64,000 nt of DNA from Peptococcaceae bacterium UBA3937 (GTDB taxonomy: Bacteria; Bacillota; Peptococcia; DRI-13; DTU073): assembly GCA_002385735.1 (NCBI GenBank), contig DGEB01000015.1, positions 1 through 64,000 on the forward strand. The letters are read 5' to 3'. A program made the translations under genes and the position numbers. Positions 57,050 to 64,000 of the stretch are shown piece by piece. Numbering within the stretch: position 1 is the stretch's first letter; every line of letters starts with the position of its first letter. The notes under the pieces are model-generated. The model ran no database searches and was not told the DNA's origin. It saw only the letters and a program-made list of their open reading frames with translations.

Positions 57050-58015
57050 ATGAATTTTCAGGAACTGATTCTCGCCCTCAATAAATACTGGGGAGAACAG
57101 GGTTGTATTATTCAACAGCCCTATGATTTGGAAGTAGGGGCAGGAACCATGAATCCGGCAACTTTTTTGCGAGCCTTAGGGCCGGAACCGTGGAATGTGG
57201 CCTATGTGGAACCTTCCCGTCGTCCCACCGACGGCCGCTATGGGGAGAACCCCAACCGCTTGCAGCACTATTATCAATACCAGGTTATTCTCAAACCGTC
57301 CCCCGACAATGTGCAGGAGATGTACCTGGATAGCCTGCGGGTTTTGGGAATCAACCCTTTGGAACACGATATCCGTTTTGTGGAGGACAACTGGGAATCG
57401 CCCACCTTAGGCGCCTGGGGCTTAGGCTGGGAAGTATGGCTGGATGGCATGGAGGTCACCCAGTTCACCTATTTCCAACAATGCGGCGGGATCGACTGTC
57501 ATCCGGTTTGTGCGGAGATTACTTACGGGATTGAGCGCTTAGCGATGTTTATTCAGGGGAAGGACAATGTCTTTGATATTGAATGGGTGAACGACATTAC
57601 TTACGGCAACGTCCATCACCAGGGGGAAGTGGACTATTCCATTTATAATTTTGAAGTAGCGGATACGGACCTGCTTTTTAAGCTTTTTGATGCCTATGAG
57701 CAGGAAGCGATGCGGGTGATTGAAAAAGGGCTGGTCCAGCCGGCTTACGATTATGTTTTAAAATGCTCTCATACCTTTAATCTTCTGGAGGCCCGGGGCG
57801 CGATTAGCGTCACGGAACGTACCGGCTTTGTGGCGCGGGTGCGGAATATGGCGCGAGCATGCGCCCAGGGCTATGTGGCGCAACGGGAGGCCTTAGGTTT
57901 TCCGTTGCTGAAAAAAGCGACCGGAGCGGCCGGGTCTGCCGGGAAAACCGGTGCGACCAATGGGGCCCAGGCAGCCGAAACAGCAGAAACAACCGGAGCA
58001 GAGGAGGTGAAATAA
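57050..58015 (+). CDS. glyQ: Glycyl-tRNA synthetase alpha subunit, with extra tail
   Basis: Class II catalytic subunit of the alpha2-beta2 Gly[49 protein letters not shown] and the class II motifs are typical. ATG 57050 follows SD AAAGGAG; the upstream open frame crosses the T-box and is not coding. The protein has 321 residues, about 30 more than usual, because of an Ala/Thr/Gly-rich tail after FPLLKKATG. glyS starts 3 bp later. Confidence 0.95.
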   Translation: MNFQELILALNKYWGEQGCIIQQPYDLEVGAGTMNPATFLRALGPEPWNVAYVEPSRRPTDGRYGENPNRLQHYYQYQVILKPSPDNVQEMYLDSLRVLGINPLEHDIRFVEDNWESPTLGAWGLGWEVWLDGMEVTQFTYFQQCGGIDCHPVCAEITYGIERLAMFIQGKDNVFDIEWVNDITYGNVHHQGEVDYSIYNFEVADTDLLFKLFDAYEQEAMRVIEKGLVQPAYDYVLKCSHTFNLLEARGAISVTERTGFVARVRNMARACAQGYVAQREALGFPLLKKATGAAGSAGKTGATNGAQAAETAETTGAEEVK

Positions 58016-58018
58016 AGC

Positions 58019-60100
58019 ATGGCTGATTATTTGTTAGAGATTGGCACGGAGGAAATACCGGCGAAGTTTATGCCCGGCGCTTTAGCAGAATTACAAGCGA
58101 TGGCCGCCGCAAAGCTCAAGGAACATCGCATTAGTTTTAAGTCCCTGCGGACCATGGGGACGCCCCGCCGTTTGGTGCTGTATATTGAGGATCTTGCGGC
58201 CTACGGGGAGGATTTAAAGGAAGAGGTGCGTGGCCCGGCCAAAAAAGCCGCCTTTGACGCAACGGGAGCGCCGACCAAAGCAGCCAAAGGCTTTGCCCGT
58301 TCCCAGGGTGTTCCGGTGGAAAGCTTGATCGTGAAGGAAACCGGAAACGGTGAATATCTTTTTGCCCTGAAGGAAGTGAAAGGGAAAGCCACCGAGGAGC
58401 TATTACCGGAGCTGGCTGTGCAGTTGGTTACCGGTTTGAGCTTTCCAAAGCCGATGCGCTGGGGCAGTATAGAGATGCGCTTTGCCCGCCCCATTCGGTG
58501 GTTGGTATCCCTGTTTGATGAAAAAGTCATTCCCTTTTCCTTAGCGGGCTTGCAGGCAGGAAGAAGGAGCCGGGGACATCGTTTTCTGGGCCAGCCTGAA
58601 ATTGAGATAAAAAGTCCGCAGACTTATCCTGAGCAAATGCGGGAAAACTATGTCATGGTCGACCAGGAGGAGAGGAGAGAAGAATGCTGGCGGCAGATTC
58701 AGGAACAGGCGGCACGGGTCAATGGCCGGGTTAAAGAAGACAGCAGCCTATTGGAAGAAGTCATTTATTTGCTGGAATGGCCGACGGCCTTGACCGGTAG
58801 TATTGCCGAAGAATATCTCCAGATGCCGGAAGAAGTGGTGATCACGCCGATGCGGGAACACCAACGCTATTTCCCGGTGCGTGACGGGGAAGGAAAACTA
58901 TTGCCCTATTTCATTACGGTCCGGAACGGCAATGCCGACCACATCCACATCGTCCGGGCGGGAAACGAAAGGGTTTTAAAGGCGCGCTTGGCCGATGCCC
59001 GCTTTTTCTGGGAAGAGGACCAAAAGAAAAAGCTGGAGGACTACCTGCCCCAGTTAGAAAAAGTTGTTTTCCAGGAGAAACTGGGCACCATCGCTCAGAA
59101 AAGTGAGCGGGTGGTTCGTCTTGTTGGCAGCCTGACTGCCAGGCTGCAGGTCATTGATGCGGTGGCAGGTGCTGCGGCGCGGGCGGCCCAGTTAGCGAAA
59201 GCTGATTTGGTGACCAATATGGTTTATGAATTCCCGGAATTGCAGGGAATTATGGGTCGCTATTACGCTTTACTCTCCGGGGAAAAGGAAGAGGTGGCGC
59301 AAGCGATCCTTGAGCATTATCAGCCTCGTTTTGCGGGTGATGTTGTGCCGGCGAGCACGGCTGGCGCCATCGTCAGTATTGCGGATAAGATGGACACCCT
59401 GGCCGGTTGCTTTGCCATTGGCATTGAACCTACCGGCTCCCAGGACCCCTATGCTTTAAGAAGGCAGGCGATGGGCGTATGCCAGATTCTTTTGGCTCAT
59501 GGTTTCGAAGTGCATCTTGACCACCTGATTGCGAGCGCCCTGACCAATTACCGGGCAGTGCTGGACGAAGCTGCTTTGGGGGAAAACACGGCGGCCAGGC
59601 TCAAGGAATTTTTCCAGTCCCGCATCAAGAATATCCTTGCCGACCGGGGGCACCGGTACGACGTGATTGACGCTGTATTGGGCGTGGAATACGGAGACCT
59701 GTTAAGCACAGTAGCCCGGGCCGAGGCTCTGACCTCGCTGCGGGATAATGAGCAATTCCAGGATTTATTGCGCGGGTATACCCGGGCCTCGAATCTGGCG
59801 GCCAAGAAAGAGGAAGGGGAGATCAACCCGGCCTATTTCAGTGACGATACGGAAAAAGTCCTTTTTGCCGCTCTCGAAAATACGGCCGCTGAGCTTGCCC
59901 CTTTGGAAGTCAAACGGGATTTCCAGGGAATGATTACCATACTTGCGGCCTTAGCCGAGCCCATCGACCGGTTTTTTGACGCGGTCATGGTGATGGCGGA
60001 AGACCGGCAGGTGCGGATTAACCGTTTGGGACTACTGGCGGAGGTAGTTGCTTTGACCAAAAAGGTGGGGGATCTTGGTAAAATCGTTGTGGACAAATGA
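58019..60100 (+). CDS. glyS: Glycyl-tRNA synthetase beta subunit
   Basis: tRNA-binding subunit with N-terminal B3/B4-like and HD-like domains and a C-terminal anticodon-binding domain. LLEIGTEEIPAKFMPGAL at the start and EVVITPMREHQRYFPVRD are characteristic. Its 693 residues are normal. It is co-transcribed with glyQ under T-box control. Confidence 0.96.
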   Translation: MADYLLEIGTEEIPAKFMPGALAELQAMAAAKLKEHRISFKSLRTMGTPRRLVLYIEDLAAYGEDLKEEVRGPAKKAAFDATGAPTKAAKGFARSQGVPVESLIVKETGNGEYLFALKEVKGKATEELLPELAVQLVTGLSFPKPMRWGSIEMRFARPIRWLVSLFDEKVIPFSLAGLQAGRRSRGHRFLGQPEIEIKSPQTYPEQMRENYVMVDQEERREECWRQIQEQAARVNGRVKEDSSLLEEVIYLLEWPTALTGSIAEEYLQMPEEVVITPMREHQRYFPVRDGEGKLLPYFITVRNGNADHIHIVRAGNERVLKARLADARFFWEEDQKKKLEDYLPQLEKVVFQEKLGTIAQKSERVVRLVGSLTARLQVIDAVAGAAARAAQLAKADLVTNMVYEFPELQGIMGRYYALLSGEKEEVAQAILEHYQPRFAGDVVPASTAGAIVSIADKMDTLAGCFAIGIEPTGSQDPYALRRQAMGVCQILLAHGFEVHLDHLIASALTNYRAVLDEAALGENTAARLKEFFQSRIKNILADRGHRYDVIDAVLGVEYGDLLSTVARAEALTSLRDNEQFQDLLRGYTRASNLAAKKEEGEINPAYFSDDTEKVLFAALENTAAELAPLEVKRDFQGMITILAALAEPIDRFFDAVMVMAEDRQVRINRLGLLAEVVALTKKVGDLGKIVVDK

Positions 60101-60207
60101 CCATAATCCCAAAATTTTTTCCTTTAAAAATGGTAAATTATATATTAAAATGTGTTATAGTATATGATAGTAATGTTGGTAATAATGATAACATTATTGA
60201 ATGCGAG

Positions 60208-60849
60208 GTGGTCATTATTCGTCTGACAAAGCGCCAGGAGCAGATTATCAAAATTGTAGAAGAGCACGGACCAATTATCGGAGAAGATATTGCAGATCTG
60301 TTAGGGGTAGTTCGAGCTACCTTGCGTCCTGATTTTGCTTTATTGACGAAGGCCGGATTGTTAAAAGCGCGTCCTCGCGTCGGTTATTATCTTGCCAGCA
60401 AAAAGATCCCTTCCCAGACTGCGGAAACGGTTAAAGGAATGAAGGTCGCTGATTGGAAGTCGGCTCCGGTCGTCGTTGAGGAAAATGTAACCGTGTATGA
60501 TGCCATTGTTAATCTGTTCCTTAACGATGTGGGTACTTTGTATATTATCAGCGAGGGAGGCATTCTGGAAGGGGTTGTTTCCCGCAAAGACCTCTTGAAG
60601 ATTGTCCTTGGACAGGCCGATATTCATAAAATACCGATTAATGTGATAATGACCCGGATGCCCAATGTGGTTACCGTGACTGCCGATGATTCTTTGTGGG
60701 AAGCCGCCAAAAAACTGGTTGACCATGAAATCGATTCTCTACCAGTGGTTCAACCAATCTTTCATAATGGACGAGAAGGGCTGGAGGTAATTGGCCGCAT
60801 TACGAAATCTAATATTACCAAGGCTTTTGTAGAATTAGGTGTGGATTAG
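60208..60849 (+). CDS. CcpN-like transcriptional regulator (HTH plus CBS pair)
   Basis: In Bacillus, CcpN represses gluconeogenic genes and senses nucleotides through its CBS domains. This protein has an N-terminal HTH (LTKRQEQIIKIVEEHGPIIGEDIADLLGVVRATLRPDFALLTKAGLL) and two CBS motifs (about 85-205). The start is uncertain: GTG 60208 overlaps the SD-like GAGGTGG, and in-frame ATT codons at 60214 and 60217 have better spacing. It follows glyS, as in B. subtilis, and precedes ppdK, a plausible target. Confidence 0.87.
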   Translation: MVIIRLTKRQEQIIKIVEEHGPIIGEDIADLLGVVRATLRPDFALLTKAGLLKARPRVGYYLASKKIPSQTAETVKGMKVADWKSAPVVVEENVTVYDAIVNLFLNDVGTLYIISEGGILEGVVSRKDLLKIVLGQADIHKIPINVIMTRMPNVVTVTADDSLWEAAKKLVDHEIDSLPVVQPIFHNGREGLEVIGRITKSNITKAFVELGVD

Positions 60850-60937
60850 GAAAGGCTAAGCGCAGAAGCTACCGATTCCGGTTAGTAACGCTGCTGATGT
60901 TATAGATAAGGAGGGGGAAGGAGCAGAGAAAACAAAA

Positions 60938-61006
60938 ATGGTTGGATTCTGTAACACAACGGTCGTTGAGCAGAGCTCTTGTTTTACAAATTTTTTATCG
61001 AGGTGA
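60938..61006 (+). CDS. Possible 22-residue leader ORF of ppdK
   Basis: ATG 60938 to TGA 61004-61006 (MVGFCNTTVVEQ...). Strong SD sequences (AAGGAGGGGG 60908-60917, AAGGAG 60918-60923) precede it by 14 nt, with no other gene to serve. Its stop codon overlaps the ppdK SD (GAGGTGA). This geometry suggests translational coupling, but coding is unproven. Confidence 0.35.
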   Translation: MVGFCNTTVVEQSSCFTNFLSR

Positions 61007-61013
61007 TTGGTAA

Positions 61014-63665
61014 ATGGGAAAGGTAAAGTATGTTTACTTGTTCAATGAAGGACGGGCGGACATGAAAAACCTGCTGGGCGGCAAAGGGGCTAACCTTGCG
61101 GAAATGAGAAGTATTGGTCTGCCGGTGCCTCCTGGATTGACGATTACCACGGAAGCCTGTAAAGAATATTACAAGTTAGGGCAGAAGTTCCCCGACGGCA
61201 TGGAAGAAGACATGTGGGCCAAATTAAAAGAGGTGGAAAAAGAGACCGGAAGAAAATTTGGCGATGCCGACAATCCGTTGCTGGTTTCCGTTCGCTCGGG
61301 CGCTCCTGTTTCCATGCCTGGGATGATGGATACAATTCTCAATCTTGGCTTGAACGAACAAACCGTTCAAGGGATGATTAAACAGACCAGCAACGAGCGT
61401 TTTGTACTGGATTGCTTCAGACGGTTTATTCAAATGTTCGCTAATGTGGTAATGGAAGTGGAGCATAAAAACTTTGAAGCGGCGTTGGAGAAGGTGAAAG
61501 AAGAGTACGGGGTAGAGGTAGACAAAGACTTATCACCGGAAGCGCTGAGAAAGGTGATCCAGGCCTATAAAGAGATCGTCAAGAAAGAGACCGGCCGTGA
61601 GTTCCCAACCGATCCGAAAGAACAATTAATCATGGCCGTAAAGGCAGTTTTCAGTTCATGGTACAATCCGAGAGCGATCGTATACCGGAAAATCAACAAG
61701 ATTTCCGATGACCTGGGCACTGCCGTTAATGTCCAGTCGATGGTTTTCGGTAATGTGGGCGATGATTCCGGAACCGGGGTGGCCTTTACCCGCAATCCTT
61801 CGACCGGGGAAAAGAAAATCTACGGCGAATATTTAATGAATGCCCAAGGGGAAGACGTTGTGGCCGGAATTCGTACACCTAATCCCATTTCGGCTTTGCA
61901 GAAGGATGCACCGGAAATATATGCACAGTTTGAGAAGATTTGTAAGACCTTGGAAAACCACTACCGGGATATGCAGGATATCGAGTTTACCATTGAACGC
62001 GGTAAATTATATATGCTGCAGACCAGAACCGGAAAGAGAACGGCCCATGCAGCGGTCAAGATTGCCGTTGATTTACAGAAAGAAGGATTGATTACGAAAG
62101 AGGAAGCGGTGTTACGGGTAGATCCTTCTTCCCTGAATCAATTATTACATAGAAGAATTGATCCCAGTTCCAAGGCTGAAGTGATTGCCAAAGGTTTGCC
62201 TGCTTCTCCTGGTGCGGCTAGTGGTGCCGTTGTTTTGAATGCGGATAAAGCTGAAGAACTCGGAAAAAATGGAGAAAAAGTAATCTTAGTGAGCACGGAA
62301 ACAACACCTGATGATATTCATGGTATCGTGGCGGCACAAGGTATTTTAACCAGCCGTGGCGGGATGACCAGCCATGCTGCGGTTGTGGCGCGCGGGATGG
62401 GTAAATGTTGTGTTTGTGGCTGTGAAGCCTTGAAGATTGATGAACAAGCCGGTGTAATTAGGGTTAAAGATCTGGTCATTAAGGAAGGCGACATTATCTC
62501 ACTGGATGGTAGTACCGGCAGTGTAATGTTAGGTGAAGTAAAAATGATCGATCCGGAATTAAGCGGTGAGTTCCAGATTCTTTTAGAGTGGGCGGATCAA
62601 TTCAGAAAGCTGGGTGTGCGTACTAATGCCGATACTCCTAATGATGTGAAAAAGGCCCGGGGTTTTGGAGCCGAAGGAATTGGGCTCTGCCGCACCGAGC
62701 ATATGTTTATGGCGCCCGACCGGATTCCGATTGTGCAGGAAATGATTATGGCGGATACAGCCGAGGAAAGGGAAGCGGCTTTAGCTAAACTGATGCCTAT
62801 GCAGGAAGAGGATTTCTACGGTATCTTAAAAGCAATGGACGGATTCCCGGTTACCATTCGTTTGCTGGATCCTCCCTTACATGAATTCCTGCCTAATGCG
62901 GAAGAGCTGGCGATTGAGCTTGCTGAATTAAGGCTTAAGGGCGGCAACAAGAAGGAAATCGAGAAAAAAGAATTTCTCCTGGCCAAAGCAAGATCCCTGC
63001 ATGAATTTAACCCGATGCTCGGCCACAGAGGCTGCCGTTTAGGGGTCAGTTATCCTGAAATCTACCGGATGCAGGTAAGAGCTATTTTCCAGGCGGCGGT
63101 CCGTTTGGTGAAGGAAGGCTATAAGGTAATTCCGGAAGTAGAAATTCCGCTCGTTATTCATCCCAATGAGCTGTCCCTCTTGAAGGAAGAAGCTGTGCAG
63201 ATCGCGGAAGAAATTATAAATAAAGCAGGGGTGAAATTTGAGTATTACGTAGGCACCATGATTGAATTACCGCGGGCCTGCCTGGTAGCAGATGAACTGG
63301 CTGAGCACGCCGACTTCTTCTCCTTTGGAACCAACGACCTTACCCAGACGACCTTTGGGTTCAGCCGTGACGACGCGGAAGGCAAATTTATGCATGACTA
63401 TCTCGATAAGAAAATCCTCAAGGAAGATCCCTTCATGGTCATCGACCGTGACGGCGTCGGCGAGCTTATGAAGTTAGCGGTGAAGAAAGGCCGCGAGAAG
63501 AAGCCGAATCTCCTCATCGGCATCTGCGGCGAGCATGGCGGCGATCCGAACTCCGTAGAGTTCTGCCACCTGGTCGGTTTGGACTTTGTCAGTTGCTCAC
63601 CCTTTAGAGTGCCGATTGCCAGACTAGCGGCCGCCCAGGCGCAGATCAGCTATCCGCGCAAATAA
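61014..63665 (+). CDS. ppdK: Pyruvate, phosphate dikinase
   Basis: Interconverts pyruvate, ATP and Pi with PEP, AMP and PPi. The N-terminal ATP-grasp domain (GGKGANLAEMRSIGLPVPPG), the phosphohistidine domain with His454 in GGMTSHAAVVARG, and the C-terminal TIM barrel (GTNDLTQTTFGFSRDD, VSCSPFRVPIARLAAAQ) are present. Its 883 residues are normal. It lies 164 bp after the CcpN-like gene. The PPDK regulatory kinase often found in this neighbourhood is not here. Confidence 0.97.
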   Translation: MGKVKYVYLFNEGRADMKNLLGGKGANLAEMRSIGLPVPPGLTITTEACKEYYKLGQKFPDGMEEDMWAKLKEVEKETGRKFGDADNPLLVSVRSGAPVSMPGMMDTILNLGLNEQTVQGMIKQTSNERFVLDCFRRFIQMFANVVMEVEHKNFEAALEKVKEEYGVEVDKDLSPEALRKVIQAYKEIVKKETGREFPTDPKEQLIMAVKAVFSSWYNPRAIVYRKINKISDDLGTAVNVQSMVFGNVGDDSGTGVAFTRNPSTGEKKIYGEYLMNAQGEDVVAGIRTPNPISALQKDAPEIYAQFEKICKTLENHYRDMQDIEFTIERGKLYMLQTRTGKRTAHAAVKIAVDLQKEGLITKEEAVLRVDPSSLNQLLHRRIDPSSKAEVIAKGLPASPGAASGAVVLNADKAEELGKNGEKVILVSTETTPDDIHGIVAAQGILTSRGGMTSHAAVVARGMGKCCVCGCEALKIDEQAGVIRVKDLVIKEGDIISLDGSTGSVMLGEVKMIDPELSGEFQILLEWADQFRKLGVRTNADTPNDVKKARGFGAEGIGLCRTEHMFMAPDRIPIVQEMIMADTAEEREAALAKLMPMQEEDFYGILKAMDGFPVTIRLLDPPLHEFLPNAEELAIELAELRLKGGNKKEIEKKEFLLAKARSLHEFNPMLGHRGCRLGVSYPEIYRMQVRAIFQAAVRLVKEGYKVIPEVEIPLVIHPNELSLLKEEAVQIAEEIINKAGVKFEYYVGTMIELPRACLVADELAEHADFFSFGTNDLTQTTFGFSRDDAEGKFMHDYLDKKILKEDPFMVIDRDGVGELMKLAVKKGREKKPNLLIGICGEHGGDPNSVEFCHLVGLDFVSCSPFRVPIARLAAAQAQISYPRK

Positions 63666-63730
63666 ACAGGGCCAATACAGCTCAGAAAGACTTCTACCAA
63701 GGACATGAGCGATTAAGGGAAAATAAGACA

Positions 63731-63769
63731 GGGTATTATCTCTTCAATGAAGAGATAATACCCTTTTTT
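63731..63769 (+). terminator. Terminator after ppdK
   Basis: A perfect 14-bp stem (63731-63744 with 63750-63763), a 5-nt loop, and T6-7. The remaining bases to 64000 hold no gene or signal I can support. Confidence 0.95.
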
Positions 63770-64000
63770 TATCAGTGCCGGCATTCGTTTTTTATAAAAC
63801 CCTGTTATCAGGAGCTTCCGTGGTTGATGTGTCCCTGCCTGGCCTTACTGATTGCTCTGCCCTGTGGGCTTGGAACACACAAATTAATCCAGGCGACTAT
63901 CTTATAATTATGGCTTTTTAAATGTACTTACAATGATATTAATGCCAAGATGAGAAATTTATGTTACAACACCGCATTTCCATAGCTCACCTTAGCTCAA

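Overview
The window is chromosomal DNA from an endospore-forming, probably anaerobic Gram-positive bacterium (Firmicutes, class Clostridia or a close relative). Gene order largely follows the 'yqe-yqf' region of Bacillus subtilis: comEA-comEC, holA, rpsT, spoIIP, lepA, hemW, hrcA-grpE-dnaK-dnaJ, prmA, rsmE, mtaB, hinT, rpsU, nfeD, floA, yqfC, yqfD, phoH, pgpH, ybeY, cdd, era, yqzL, recO, glyQS, ccpN. Sporulation genes (spoIIP, yqfC, yqfD, a dacF-like carboxypeptidase), T-box leaders, a CIRCE element and purine-rich Shine-Dalgarno (SD) sites fit this placement. A group III (archaeal-like) chaperonin between hrcA and grpE points to the Carboxydothermus/Peptococcaceae-type lineages. I saw no rRNA or tRNA gene, insertion sequence, prophage or CRISPR array.

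Layout. 1-4.6 kb: spermidine synthesis (speD, speE), a truncated DUF4143 ATPase on the minus strand, ogt, and a PAP2 phosphatase whose N-terminus looks damaged. 4.6-9.7 kb: T-box-controlled leuS, purC, a HAD phosphatase and a TetR regulator. 10-20 kb: DNA-uptake genes comEA-comEC, a D,D-carboxypeptidase, holA, rpsT (minus), a small holin-like membrane protein, spoIIP, a small membrane protein and murJ. 20-34 kb: a small frameshifted ORF, lepA, hemW, the CIRCE-controlled heat-shock operon hrcA-cpn-grpE-dnaK-dnaJ, prmA, rsmE, mtaB, hinT and rpsU. 34-47 kb: a lytic transglycosylase (minus), nfeD-floA, yqfC-yqfD, phoH-pgpH-ybeY, a CBS-domain membrane protein, a DUF3048 protein, cdd and era. 47-55 kb: an accessory block splits the conserved cluster. 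It holds a BMP-type nucleoside ABC transporter, a monocistronic small membrane protein, mgtE with an elaborate leader, and deoC. 55-64 kb: yqzL-like gene, recO, a DUF4342 protein, T-box-controlled glyQ-glyS, a CcpN-like regulator and ppdK.

The genes fall into recognisable working groups. cdd, the nucleoside ABC transporter and deoC together describe uptake and breakdown of (deoxy)nucleosides. The CIRCE operon joins the HrcA repressor to a chaperonin and the DnaK system. CcpN beside ppdK suggests control of pyruvate/PEP interconversion.

The most interesting signals are these. (1) The mgtE 5' leader has a 26-codon upstream ORF and mutually exclusive hairpins that could gate the mgtE ribosome site, which looks like a translation-dependent switch. 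(2) The group III chaperonin sits inside an HrcA/CIRCE operon. (3) Short in-frame tandem-repeat expansions occur inside otherwise conserved housekeeping proteins (hemW, rsmE, holA, the glyQ tail). (4) A perfect 11-bp inverted repeat masks the spoIIP translation start. (5) A small ORF between murJ and lepA is broken at a C5 homopolymer.
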